The notes beneath the pieces are model-generated. The model searched no databases. It saw only the letters and a program-made list of their open reading frames with translations, and was not told where the DNA came from. From Brucella oryzae (GTDB lineage Bacteria > Pseudomonadota > Alphaproteobacteria > Rhizobiales > Rhizobiaceae), in NCBI GenBank assembly GCA_012103035.1, contig JAAVLL010000001.1:1586501-1650500 (forward strand): a DNA stretch of 64,000 bases, given 5' to 3'. The stretch's first letter is position 1. Each line of letters starts with the position of its first letter. Shown here one piece after another: positions 31,460-42,028 of the stretch. The position numbers were made by a program, and so were the translations under genes.

Positions 31460-32286
31460 TGATGACGACACCGATATTTCCCAGCGAATGGAATATCGGT
31501 TCGTTCGAGCCTCTGGCCGATACACATTCAAGCCTCGTCTGGAAGGTCGAACGTGCCGATCATCCGGGCGAGGTTTTGTCGTCAAGCAGTTGAAGCCAGC
31601 CGGAATGGAAAGCGCGCGGCGCGCATTATCTGGACTGGCAGGACGGCCATGGTGCGGCACGATTATACAGCCTCAAAGGCACGTCGATGCTGCTCGAATA
31701 TGCGGGCGACTATCACCTCGATGAGCACCTGAAACGCGGCAAGGATGCCGAATGCCTGCACATATTCGGAGAGGTTTTGACCGCGCTGCATACGCCCTCT
31801 CCGCCCCGATACCGGCTGACTTGCAGCCGCTGGACAGCACTTTTCCGGTCTTTTGCGGTGTCGCATGAAAGCCCGGTCTATGCGGATGGCATGGCGGTCG
31901 CAAAGCGTCTGCTGGCGACGCCGCGTGAGGCTATTCCGCTGCATGGTGACATTCACCATGAGAACATCATCAAGGGGCCACGAGGCTGGCTCGCCATCGA
32001 CCCGCACGGACTTGTCGGCGATGCCGCCTTCGATGCGGCAAATATCTTCTACAATCCGCTCGACCGGGACGATCTCTGCCTCGACCTTGAACGCGCCCGG
32101 CATATGGCCGAGCATTTCGCACCGATCATCGGGCGCGAACCGGCCTATATTCTGGATTATGCCTTCGCTTATGGCTGCCTGTCAGCAGCATGGCATCGTG
32201 AAGACGGCAACGTTACGGACGAAGCGCGGGAACTGAAGATCGCCTCCGCGCTCAGACACTTGCGCCAAAAGGCTTATACCGCGTAA
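31459..32286 (+). CDS. APH(6)/hydroxyurea-resistance-kinase-like phosphotransferase
   Basis: About 276 residues from ATG 31459, overlapping the argC stop. The N-lobe has [21 protein letters not shown] and VVKQLKP (the ATP-binding lysine). The C-lobe has the catalytic loop [11 protein letters not shown] and [21 protein letters not shown], the DxxG metal site. Breaks near 31575 and 31615 are repaired by one base each. It belongs to the streptomycin 6-kinase-like group, but chromosomal members next to argC are generally housekeeping kinases of unknown substrate, so no resistance is claimed. It converges on and overlaps ctaA by 13 bp. Confidence 0.82.
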
Positions 32287-33347
32287 GCGCCCTTTGTTGC
32301 GCGCCAGTGCGCGACCGCGAAGGCCAGCACGATCAGCGCAAAGAACTGGTGCGTCAGACCCAGATGCAGCGGAACGCTCATCAAAAGCGTCGCAATGCCG
32401 ATAACGGCCTGCACCAGAACAAGGCCAACCAGAACAATGGTGCGGCGCGCATGAGTGGTGCCGGGCGCCTGCTTCCAGACCTGCAGCGAATGCAGGACGG
32501 CCAGAACCAGAACTGTATAGGCGAACATGCGGTGCACGAACTGCACAGTTTTCGGGTTTTCAAACAGGTTGCGCCACCATGGCGACTGGATGAACAGATC
32601 GGACGGGATGACGGCGCCGTCCATCAGCGGCCATGTGTTATAGGTCAGACCGGCATGAAGTCCGGCGACCAGACCGCCCAGATAAATCTGCACCAAAACC
32701 GCGAACACGATCCAGCCCGCAAAGCGCTGGATCGACCTTTCCGCCGGTCGTTCACTGTAGGTGACCAGCCCACGCGCAATATAGAATACCGCTGTTATGA
32801 TGATACAGGCTGTCGTCAGATGGATTGCAAGACGGTATTGGCTGACGCTGGTAAGCACGCTGAGGCCAGACGCGACCATCCACCAGCCGATTGCGCCCTG
32901 CAGGCCACCGAGCGCAAGCAGGCCCAGCATACGATATTTAAGGCCGCCCCTGAGACGCCCCGTCACCCAGAAGAAGGCCAGCGGAACAGCAACGAGAAAG
33001 CCCACGAAGCGGGCCAGCAGGCGATGCGCCCATTCCCACCAGAAAATATACTGGAATTCTTCGAGGGACATGCCCTTGTTGATCTGCTGGTATTGGGGAA
33101 TCTGGCGATATTTGTCGAATTCCTCCAGCCATTCAGCGTGATTTAACGGTGGAATGACACCATGAATGGGCTTCCATTCGGTGATGGAGAGGCCCGAACC
33201 GGTCATGCGCGTGGCGCCGCCGACCATGACGATGGCGATCAACACAACGAACACCGCATAAAGCCAGTAACGCACAAGGCGGCGGTCACGATCTTCTTTC
33301 GATGATCTGGAACCCTGCCCTACACGCTGCGCCGTTGCTGCCGTCAT
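32274..33347 (-). CDS. ctaA: Heme A synthase (COX15/CtaA type 2)
   Basis: Intact, about 357 residues from ATG 33347, which has AAGGGTG upstream; an in-frame start at 33383 is possible. Eight membrane helices are visible. The key motifs are [43 protein letters not shown] with a heme-ligand His, [38 protein letters not shown] and FVHRMFAY. It oxidises the C8 methyl of heme O to the formyl group of heme A for aa3-type cytochrome oxidase. The C-terminal His region (GLTHQFFAL) is present. Product function is well established. Confidence 0.96.
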   Translation of the reverse strand: MTAATAQRVGQGSRSSKEDRDRRLVRYWLYAVFVVLIAIVMVGGATRMTGSGLSITEWKPIHGVIPPLNHAEWLEEFDKYRQIPQYQQINKGMSLEEFQYIFWWEWAHRLLARFVGFLVAVPLAFFWVTGRLRGGLKYRMLGLLALGGLQGAIGWWMVASGLSVLTSVSQYRLAIHLTTACIIITAVFYIARGLVTYSERPAERSIQRFAGWIVFAVLVQIYLGGLVAGLHAGLTYNTWPLMDGAVIPSDLFIQSPWWRNLFENPKTVQFVHRMFAYTVLVLAVLHSLQVWKQAPGTTHARRTIVLVGLVLVQAVIGIATLLMSVPLHLGLTHQFFALIVLAFAVAHWRATKGAYAV

Positions 33348-33499
33348 GCGATACACCCTTCGATAATGAGCCGAAGGATACATGCCGCATCAATCCTCGA
33401 GTTACAAGCTGGCGTCACGCGACATGCCGCCGCGTTTTTGCCCTTTCACTGGCCCTTCTCACGCGCTAGTGATGAGCCGGGGAAAAGGAGAGCTGCGCT

Positions 33500-33717
33500 A
33501 TGCCCGTTCGGCTGAAGAAACTGATCGGCACTTTTTGCTGGTTTCACTGGTCATCGTCTATGCGGTGTTTGCAACCATCATCGCAGTGGCGCATCTCGCT
33601 GAATCGAGCGCCTGGGTGCATCTCCTTTATTTCTTCGTGACTGGCATTCTGTGGGTTCTGCCAGCCATGGGCATCATCTGGTGGATGGCGCAGCCGCCAC
33701 GCAAGAAACAACATTAA
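33500..33717 (+). CDS. DUF2842 membrane protein
   Basis: About 72 residues from ATG 33500 behind AAAAGGAGAG. It reads MPVRLKKLIGTF then, after one missing base near 33535, LVSLVIVYAVFATIIAVAHLAESSAWVHLLYFFVTGILWVLPAMGIIWWMAQP. Two membrane helices are obvious. The family is confined to alphaproteobacteria and often lies beside ctaA, suggesting a link with cytochrome oxidase assembly, but no function is known. The longer frame from 33382 would include non-coding sequence. Confidence 0.85.
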
Positions 33718-33729
33718 TCCCATTTGAGG

Positions 33730-34861
33730 ATGCTGCAGACGATGGCGGGCGAAGTTGCAGCGCGCATTCTGACAAATTTCAGCGAGATCAGACGTCTCTG
33801 GAACGGTGCTGCCGCCATTCACGGCGCGCCGCAATCATTTGCGTGGATCAATAACTGGCGCACAATCGTCAATGCTGACAGTTTTGTCGTGGGGCTTTTG
33901 ACGGCGATGGTCCAATCCTGCTTCTGCCGCTAGAAGTCATCAGCCAGAACGGCGCGAAAATTGCGCGCTTTCCCGGCGGAAGCCACGCCAATTGCAATTT
34001 CCCATGGCTGTTGAAAGACTGTGGTGCGAACATCGAACCTAGCACGGTCCGGCAGCTGATCGACGCAATTCGCAAAATACGGCCCGATATCGATGCGCTT
34101 TCGCTGACACGCCAGCTTTCCGAACTGCAAGGCGTCGCCAATCCGCTGCTCACTCGGAAAAGCACCCAATCCGAATCCGGTTCTCGCCGCTTCGCTCAGT
34201 GGCGGCTTTGATGCCGTGCTTGACCGCGCCAATCGCAAGCGAAAGCTGAAAAACATCGCCAGCACAGCCGCCGTTACGAAGAAAGCGGGGCTGGAGAATT
34301 GCCGGGCCGCAAAGCCGCGCGGAATCCGACAATATTCTCGATCTTTATTTTGAGATGAAGGCCCAGCGCTTCAGTAAGATGGGAATTCGTGATCCTTTCG
34401 CCGATGAGAATGTGCGCAATTTCTTCAAAGCTTTCTTGGGTGAAGGATTGGCAAAAGGTCAGAATCTGAACGAGTTACGCTTTCTCGAAGTTGGCGGCAC
34501 TGTGCGCTCGATCATCGGAAAACTGTTCAGCGATACAGGTCCTACCGTCGAGTTCGCTGCCATTGCAGAAGACGAGCTGATGACAGCTAGTCCGGGTGAG
34601 TTCCTCTTCTTCGAGGATATAAGCCGCAGTTGCGACGAAGGCCGTTCGATCTACAGTTTCGGTATTGGTGATGAGCCGTACAAACGAGAATGGTGCGACA
34701 TCGAGCGCACGATCTATGACACGCTGGTGCCACTTTCAGTCAAGGGCAAGTTTTTCACAGCGCTGCAATCGGCCCGTAATGCGGTTGCCGGAGGCCTCAA
34801 GCGCAATCCGCGTCTGTGGGGCCTTGCCAAGACGCTGCGCAGCAGGTTCAGAGGATATTAG
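33730..34861 (+). CDS. GNAT-type acetyltransferase of the CelD/BcsL group
   Basis: About 378 residues with several breaks (near 33893, 34155, 34250 and 34330). The start at 33730 is chosen for its TTGAGG site; ATG 33742 is the alternative. Fragments in order: ILTNFSEIRRLWNGAAAIHGAPQSFAWINNW, ILLLPLEVISQNGAKIARFPGGSHANCNFPWLL, then the GNAT-like domain EMKAQRFSKMGIRDPF, FFKAFLGEGL, LRFLEVGGTVRSIIG and KREWCDIERTIYDTLVPLSVKGK. Such proteins acetylate exopolysaccharide precursors or cellulose-related sugars. It begins the exopolysaccharide locus. Confidence 0.78.
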
Positions 34862-34883
34862 CAATCTGATTCAGGAACGCAGC

Positions 34884-37118
34884 CTAACGCCTTGTTTCCG
34901 AATCGGTTTCGTCCATCAGAATGACGACGTCTTCATAACCGCCCTGATCAAGGTCGAGAGCAGCCAGCGCAACGCCTTTGTCATCTGGATCGACGATGCT
35001 CATCACGACGGAAGCCGGTCCATCGGCGATGCGCCTTATCTGTTCCGAAGATGACGGGCCGCATTCCACCACCACAAAATCATAGACCGTTTCCAGCGCA
35101 TCAAGAATGAGCGGCAGGCGGTCGGCAGAACGCATGGCGATTTCCGGGTCGGCCTCGCCCAGCGGCACGACATGAGCCTGCGAGAACCGGTCGCTATGGA
35201 TGACCTCGTTAAAGCGGCGCTCGCCGGACAGAAGCTCAGTAATGCCGGGCAGATGCGCGCCGTCCAGCATGGCAAGGCCGACAGTTCCTTGCGCAGTCAT
35301 GTCCACGAGAATTGCACGTTTGCCGCGGTCAGCGAATTCACGCAGCAGACGCACCGTTCCCGCCGATGCTTTATCGCCCTCGGGTGAGACGGCCACGATG
35401 CGCTTCAGCTTTCCGCCTGCGAGCAGATCGGCAACCGCCTCAACACCGTTGGGATTGCGCGGTCTCGTCTCGCGCTGCCCGATCTCACTTAGCTTGGTCC
35501 CACCTTGCTTTATCACGGAAAACTCCTCCACGGATTTCCTTGTTTCGGAAACCGTCGGCTTTGCCGCAAACGGCATGGTCCATGAACGGCGCGGCACCGC
35601 AATTGTTTCCTCGGAAACAGCATCACTGCGTTCGCCTCCGGATGGCGGCACGGCGCCAGCTTCAACGGCAGCGGCAATAACCGGCATTTCGACTTCCTCC
35701 ACGGCGGCAACCCTTTGACCATCCGCCGTCACGAAAGCACGTCCGCTGAACAATTCACGCAACAGAACAAAATCGACAGCAAGAGCAGACCGGCAGCAAA
35801 GGTCGAACCGACAATCGGCAATATCATCGGATAATAGGGAACTGCCGGGGCTTCGGCGGAAGAGAAACCCGCGCATCCACCGGCACATAATTGCGGTCGG
35901 TGCGCGACGCGGCTTCGCGATAGCGCGTCAGATAGGTTTCCAGAAGCTGGCGCTGTGCCGCCGCCTCGCGCTCCAATGCACGCAGTTCGACTTCCTGATC
36001 GCCTGCTTGCGCGGCTTGCGCCTTCACGCGGTTCAGTTCGCGATTGAGTTCGTCCTCGCGCAGCTTTGCCGCGGAGACTTCATTATCGAGACTTGCAACA
36101 AGCTTGCGACCTTCGGCCCTGATCTGCTGATCGAGATCGGCAAGCTGGGAACGCAACGCCTTGATGCGTGGATGGCCGTCCAGAAGTGTCGTCGAAAGAT
36201 CGGCAATCTGGGCATTGAGCTGGATACGCCTTTCGGCAAGGCGCTGCATCATGCCGGAGGCCACCACATCCGGCAGGGTGTCGATGGGAGCACCGGAGGC
36301 GAGCGCCTTGCGAATGCTTTCCGCCTTTGCTTCCGCCGAAGCGCGGCTGGTGCGGACCCGCGTAAGTTCGGTGGAGACTTCCGAAAGCTGCTGTGTCGCA
36401 ATCGTGCTGTTGCTTTGCCCGGTCAGAAGCCCGCGCGATGCACGGTAATCCGCAACCTTCTTTTCCGCATCGCGGACGCGGTTGCGCAGGTCATCAATTT
36501 CTGGCGCAAGCCAGCCAGTGGCATCGTCGTTCGATTGCAGCTTCGCTGCCTGCTGAAACAGGATGTATTGATTGGCAAGCGCGTTGGCGACGTCCTTGGC
36601 CGTCTCTGGGTTTGCCGACGTATATTGCACCACGATCACGCGCGAAGCGGTCACAGCGAAAGCCTGCATGTTCTTGCGAAGTTTCTGTAAAACACGCTCT
36701 TCCGGGGTCAGTTGTGCGGGATCGGTCCGCATGCCGAGCATGATGAGAACGCGGGTCCACGGCTTCACTTCCGTCGTCGTGAAGGCTTCGTTGCTAGTCA
36801 GCTTAAGTTCGTCGGAAACTTTCTTGAGGAGATCACCGGAGGAGAACACCTCCACCTGGCTCTTCACGCCTTCGGCGTCGAATATGGGGCGCTCAGCTGC
36901 TGTTTCGCCATTGGGGCGGGTGTAAATGGATTCGCGAGCCTCGATCATGATGCGCGCTTCGGCACGATAATCCGGTGTCAGAAAAGGCAGATGGCCCAGG
37001 CCGCCGCCGCCATGATAAGCGCGCCAACGACAATGAACAGCCAGTGACGACGCAGGCTGGAGAACAGCGCGCCGATATCAATATCTGCGTCCCTTGATAA
37101 CGGATCGACTTCTGCCAT
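34884..37118 (-). CDS. Wzz/GumC/ExoP-like polysaccharide chain-length protein with degenerate kinase domain
   Basis: About 745 residues. The N-terminal Wzz part has an entry helix (LRRHWLFIVVGALIMAAAAWAI), RAEARIMIEARESIY, ASRVIVVQYTSANPETAKDVANALANQYI, then a long coiled coil (ADYRASRGLL..LSEVSTELTRVR, LRSQLADLDQQIRAEGRK) and a second helix (MILPIVGSTFAAGLLLLSILF). The C-terminal domain has the BY-kinase outline (RIVAVSPEGDKASAGT, RAILVDM, FVVVECGPSSSE). However, it lacks a GKS/T Walker A lysine and has Glu-Cys in Walker B, and there is no terminal Tyr cluster. Breaks lie near 35830 and 36950. It is divergent from the Wza-like gene and controls polymer length or export. Confidence 0.85.
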
Positions 37119-37417
37119 TCCCCATTTCTCCATGGACTTCGCGAGTGCGCTTGCGCGCGTGATCGCTCTCGCCCGCGTGGGGTAAAGCCCCCAGAATCTG
37201 GCCGAAGAGTAAACGAACAAGGTAACCAGAGAGTTAAGTAGGATAAGTTCCCAATTACCGGCGAGACATAAAGATTTTGCGTCGAACCCTGTCTTCTTTA
37301 CCAGCCATTAACCCTAATCAATCGATAACGCTTGCAACCGATGTTCGTAATCGCGCTGTCAGTACCGCGTCGATTGCGTTTGTAAAATATTGCTTTTCGG
37401 AAGAACCGAGGCGGAAG

Positions 37418-38008
37418 ATGACGGCGAAGACGATCCATAACAAGCGCAAAGGTCACGCTCTGCTCGTGGCGCTAGGCCTTGCCGCCTTGACGCTTTCCGC
37501 TTGCTCCAGCTATCGCCCTGCCCCGCCTGCCTTCCACGAGGCGCTGAACCAGCCTTATATGCTGGATGCGGGCGACCGCGTGCGCATTACTGTTTTCGAG
37601 CAGCCGAGCCTCACCAACACCTATAGCGTCGATCAGGCTGGCTATATAGCTTTCCCGCTCGTCGGCAGCATTCCGGCGCGTGGCAAGACATCCAAGCAGC
37701 TTGAAGGGCTCATTGCATCCAAACTGCGCGGCGGTTATCTGCGCGATCCCGATGTCAGTGCGGAAATCGACCGTTATCGCCCGATCTTCGTGATGGGTGA
37801 AGTCGGCGCCGCTGGCCAATATTCCTATGTTCCGGGCATGACCGTTCAGAAGGCCATTGCTGCCGCTGGCGGTTACAGTCCTCGCGCCAATCAGGAGAAT
37901 GTGGACATCACGCGCCAGTTTAATGGCAAGGTGCTGACCGGTCGGGTGTTGATTTCCGATCCAATTCTGCCGGGCGACACGATCTATGTACGCGAACGTC
38001 TGTTCTGA
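37418..38008 (+). CDS. Polysaccharide export lipoprotein, Wza/GumB type
   Basis: Intact, 196 residues from ATG 37418 after GAGGCGGAAG. The lipoprotein signal HALLVALGLAALTLSAC is followed by the Poly_export domain (YMLDAGDRVRITVFEQPSLTNTYSVDQAGYIAFPLVGSIPARGKTSKQLEGLI) and an SLBB-type motif (VMGEVGAAGQYSYVPGMTVQKAIAAAGGYSPRANQ). It forms the outer-membrane exit for exopolysaccharide together with the divergent Wzz-like protein. The glycosyltransferase gene follows nine bases later, so they are co-transcribed. Family call is firm. Confidence 0.93.
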   Translation: MTAKTIHNKRKGHALLVALGLAALTLSACSSYRPAPPAFHEALNQPYMLDAGDRVRITVFEQPSLTNTYSVDQAGYIAFPLVGSIPARGKTSKQLEGLIASKLRGGYLRDPDVSAEIDRYRPIFVMGEVGAAGQYSYVPGMTVQKAIAAAGGYSPRANQENVDITRQFNGKVLTGRVLISDPILPGDTIYVRERLF

Positions 38009-38017
38009 TGGCGATTG

Positions 38018-39172
38018 ATGGCTGATGACACCAATGTCTCCCCACTGCGCATCGTCCACTGTTTTCGCGAACCGACCGGCGGACTCTTCCGCCACGTTCG
38101 CGATCTCGTGGGCCTGCAGACGGAAAAAGGCCACGCAGTGGCATCGTGTGCGACGCGACGACCGGCGGGCCGCGCGAAGACACGCTTCTGGAAGAATTAC
38201 GGCCAAAGCTCACGCTCGGCCTTCATCGCATTGCCATGCAGCGCCATGTCGGACTGGGCGACGCGGCAGCTGCGTACAAAGCATATCGCATCATCAAGAA
38301 ATTGCGGCCGGATATATTGCACGGACACGGCGCCAAAGGCGGCGTCTATGCGCGATTGTTCGGCTCAGTCTTACGGGTTTTCAGGTCTCGCGTAGCCCGT
38401 ATCTATTCACCGCATGGCGGTAGCCTGCATTTCGACCTGAAGACGCGCGGCGGCGCCGTCTTTCTGGTCGAGAGGATGCTGGCTCCCATGACGACGCAGT
38501 GATGTTTGTTTCCAACTTCGAAAAGCGTATCTATGACGAAAGGTAGGGCGGCCCTATGGCCTCCATGCCGTTGTTTATAACGGCTTGACCGAAGACGAGT
38601 TCATCCGGTTACCGACGCAGCCGATGCCAGCGATTTTCTCTTTGTCGGCACGATGCGCGAATTGAAGGGACCAGACCTTCTGATCCGTGCCATGGCCGCT
38701 TGCGCGAACAGTACCAGCGCAATTTCACCGTAACGATGGTGGGAGACGGCGTGGAAAAGCCCGGTTTTATCGCTCTTGCCGACGAACTTGGAGTGTCCGG
38801 GCAGATCCGCTTTCTGCCCGGAATGGCGGCACGAGAGGCTTTCGGATTGGGGCGGATCATGGTGATTCCATCGCGCGCCGAAGCATTTCCCTATATCGTT
38901 CTGGAGGCGCTTGCCGCCGGAAAGCCCGTTATCGCCAGCAATGTCGGCGGCATTCCCGAAGTGTTCGGACCACAGTCCTCGGCACTGGTGGAGCCGAGGA
39001 CGGGGCGCTTGCGAACAAGATGCTCGGTGTTGCGGATGATCCAATGGCATTTCGCACCGCAATGCCCGACGTGGCACGGCTGCATGAGCGTTTCAGCCTG
39101 CAATCCATGGCGCACTCGATCGAGACTATCTATTACGAGGCGCATCCAGACCGGGCAGTATTGGAAGACTGA
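38018..39172 (+). CDS. Group 1 (GT4) glycosyltransferase
   Basis: About 385 residues. N-terminal GT-B half: LRIVHCFREPTGGLFRHVRDLV, IIKKLRPDILHGHGAKGGVYARL, YSPHGGSLHFD. C-terminal half: FLFVGTMRELKGPDLLIRAMA, VTMVGDGVEKPGF, IRFLPGMAAREAFGLGRIMVIPSRAEAFPYIVLEALAAGKPVIASNVGGIPEVF, the E-x7-E nucleotide-sugar site of GT4. Breaks near 38145, 38497, 38545, 38610, 38695 and 39000 are taken as lost bases. It adds a sugar to the lipid-linked exopolysaccharide intermediate begun by the WcaJ-like enzyme. Confidence 0.88.
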
Positions 39173-39182
39173 CTGATACCCC

Positions 39183-39913
39183 TCAGCCCACCATCGCAGC
39201 AAAGGATTCGGACGCTGAAAGCGACCGTCCGAACTGTGACCGAAACCCACCCCGCGCCACAAAGTAGATATAATGGAACGCATCAGCGCGTCCGCCAATG
39301 AGCGAGATATCTTCGCGTTGCCATTGCCAGGGCAGCATGTCTAGCTTGTCTTCGAACGGGTCCGATATAGTCGCAGACCAGAATGCAGCAATGCCATTCG
39401 GCTTTAGCGCCCTTTCACCAGCCTCAGACCATCATCTTCATAAATGGCGCCATTGGCCGCGCGAACGGTAAAGTCTGGCCCATTATCCGTGTCCATCAAT
39501 ATAGTATCGTATCGGCCCGGCTCTGCGCGAAGAACATCCATCACGTCTGCAACCCGAACATCAACACGCGGATCATTCAACGGATGTTCGGCAAGATGAC
39601 CTATATGGGCCCGGTTCCAGTCCACGATCTCCGGCACAAGCTCACAAACCGTCACCCTGGCATCCGGTCCGAGCAAATCGAGTGCTGCCCGAAGCGTGAA
39701 ACCCATGCCAAGGCCGCCGATCAGCATATGCGACACCTGCCGTCCGTGCAGACGAAGTGATCTTTCAGCCAGCACGGTCTCGGACTGGAAATTGACATTG
39801 GACATCAATTCCAGGCCGTTATATCGAATTTCGTAGATGTGGTCGCGTTTTCGCAACAAGATTTCGTCGCCGGCATGATTGCCTGCTCTAGCCAGTTCGG
39901 CCCAAATAGTCAT
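39183..39913 (-). CDS. Spermidine-synthase-like protein (SAM-type Rossmann fold)
   Basis: About 243 residues, starting MTIWAELARAGNHAGDEILLRKRDHIYEIRYNGLELMSN at ATG 39913. Motif I is HMLIGGLGMGFTLRAAL, then ARVTVCELVPEIVDWNR and YDTILMDTDNGPDF. After a break near 39410 the end reads LKPNGIAAFWSATISDPFEDKL..YIYFVARG. The spermidine-synthase fold is clear, but the Asp proton acceptor and polyamine pocket are not obvious, so it may be a methyltransferase-like relative. It lies convergent to the glycosyltransferase inside the exopolysaccharide locus. Confidence 0.8.
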
Positions 39914-40468
39914 AATCAACCCTAGCGCGCACTCCGATAAAGCTGAAACTGGTTCGGATAAAACGCAATAAAACAAACAGTTAGTACGACCTTGCAAGGT
40001 CGCAGCGTGAATTGTTCTCATCGGGATTTTGGGTCGCTATGCGGTCAGGCGCGCAGCAACCCTATGACATCGTCCGATCTGGTTCCGATCAGGAGCGGGA
40101 AGAGTGCCGATCTGTTGACGGTAACGTGAACCGAACAGTTCGACGGCGAAATGCCGCTTGCAGCATTATCTTCCAACGGTTTCATATCATTGTCCTAGGC
40201 AATATACTCGAACAAGGCAAGCCTTGCATTTTTCTGGCTTGCGACAACTGGCGCGTCTGTAATGCAATAAAATGCTATCGGCTCCCGCCACCAATGCTGT
40301 AGCGATATGGATAGAAACCATGTTATTTTAGCTACCACTAACAATAACGGCTTTCAGTCGTGTATTTAATTGAGTGTTTACCTAAGTCAAAAGCTTGTGA
40401 TGCGGTGTTTATATTCTGCTTAGGACTCTCGGTCTAATTACGAGGCTATCAATTTACGATCAGGGGCA
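39914..40468. other. Non-coding stretch upstream of the WcaJ-like gene
   Basis: About 555 bp without a supportable gene. A 96-codon open frame at 40012-40302 has cysteine/arginine-rich composition and no ribosome site. The part from about 40300 to 40470 is A/T-rich and probably holds the promoter of the downstream polysaccharide genes. A small GC palindrome (CAAGGC/GCCTTG) is at 40213-40226. Confidence 0.5.
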
Positions 40469-42028
40469 ATGTTGTGCGAGATAATGATGCGCTTTCTCCT
40501 TTTGGCCGCAAAGCCATGGAAGCCAGCGGCAAGCAGCATTCCGGGCAGGATTCGGACAAGATTCCAAACCGCAGGCTCCAGTAGAACTCAGCCCGCTGGC
40601 ACGCCAGATGGCAGAGCAATATCAGCGCGACACGTTCTCACCGCTGATGTTGAGCGGCGTGATGCGCATGGTTGAGTTCGGACTTGTCTTTTCTCCGGCA
40701 TCCTGAGCTTCCTGCTCTATGTGGGCATCGACACACATCTCAACTTCTATTATCCGCTTATCATCGTCGCGGGCGGCGCGCTTTCGTCGTCCTAATGGAA
40801 GTCAATGACGGCTACCAGATCAATGTGCTGCGCAGCCCCGGTCGCTATCTGCGGCGCCTCATCATCAACTGGGCCGCAGTGCTTGGAACACTTGCCATCG
40901 CCGGATTCCTGATGAAAGCTTCCGCCGATTTCTCCGCGGCTGGTTCCTCTATTGGGCGTTGAGCGCTTTCGTCCTGCTTTTGCTTTCGCGCATCTTCATC
41001 GCCTGGAAAATCAAACGCTGGGCGCGCAATGGCACAATGGAACGCCGCGCCGTCATCGTCGGCGGCGGTCCCAATGCGGAAGCACTCATCCGCTCACTGG
41101 AACAGCAGTCCGACAACGATATCCGCATCTGCGGCATCTTCGATGACCGCGATGACAAGCGTTCGCCCCCATCGTTGCGGGCTACCCAAAGCTTGGCAAT
41201 ATCAACGAACTGATCGAATTTGCCCGTATCGCTCACATCGATATGCTTATCGTGTCCCTGCCAATCAGCGCCGAAGCCCGCGTGCTGGCGCTCCTGAAGC
41301 TATGGGTTCTTCCGGTCGACATTCGCCTATCCGCGCTGAACAATCACCTGCGCTTCCGCCCACGTTCCTACTCCTATGTCGGCACGGTGCCGATGCTGGA
41401 TATTTTCGACAAACCCATCAACGATTGGGATTCGGTCGCCAAACGCATCTTCGACGTTGTCTTCAGCATTGTCGGCATCGTTCTTCTGGCGCCGATCATG
41501 GTTGGCGCCGCAATCGCCATCAAACTGGACAGCAAGGGACCCGTGATTTTCAAACAGAAGCGGCATGGCTTCAACAATGAAGTCATCAATGTCTGGAAGT
41601 TCCGGTCAATGTATACTGAAATGTGCGACCCTACCGCCAAGCAGGCCGTTACCAAGGACGATCCTCGCGTAACCCGCGTCGGACGCTTCATCCGCAAAGC
41701 CTCGATCGACGAACTGCCACAATTCTTCAACGTTCTTGTCGGCTCCCTGTCACTCGTGGGCCCGCGCCCGCATGCTGTCGCCGCGCATTCGCACAACGTA
41801 CTTTATAATGAAGTCGTCGACGGCTATTTCGCGCGCCATCGCGTAAAGCCAGGAGTTACCGGCTGGGCGCAGATCAACGGCTGGCGTGGCGAAATCGACA
41901 ATGAAAACAAGATCCGCATGCGCACAGAATTCGATCTCTACTATATCGAAAACTGGTCGCTCTGGCTCGATCTCAAAATCCTGTTCCTGACGCCGATACG
42001 GCTTCTCAACACGGAAAATGCCTATTGA
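40469..42028 (+). CDS. Undecaprenyl-phosphate sugar phosphotransferase, WcaJ/ExoY type
   Basis: About 520 residues. After a variable N-terminus come four membrane helices (FFSGILSFLLYVGIDTHLNFYYPLIIVAGGALSFVVL, INWAAVLGTLAIAGFL, LYWALSAFVLLLLSRI), a CoA-binding-like Rossmann part (RRAVIVGGGPNAEALIRSL, ICGIFDDRDDKR), and the catalytic C-terminus (KRIFDVVFSIVGIVLLAP, GPVIFKQKRHGFNN, WKFRSM, DELPQFFNVLVGSLSLVGPRPHA, KPGVTGWAQINGWRGE). It transfers a sugar-1-phosphate to undecaprenyl phosphate, the first committed step. Start is uncertain (ATG 40469 or GTG 40474); breaks near 40560, 40690, 40785, 40940 and 41170. Confidence 0.9.

Noticed and set aside
31459..32286. Calling the APH-like gene an aminoglycoside resistance determinant.
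   Set aside because: Chromosomal APH(6)-like kinases next to argC are common in this group and the fold alone does not show resistance.
40012..40302. A 96-codon plus-strand open frame before the WcaJ-like gene.
   Set aside because: Cys/Arg-rich, no ribosome site, no homology that I can recognise.
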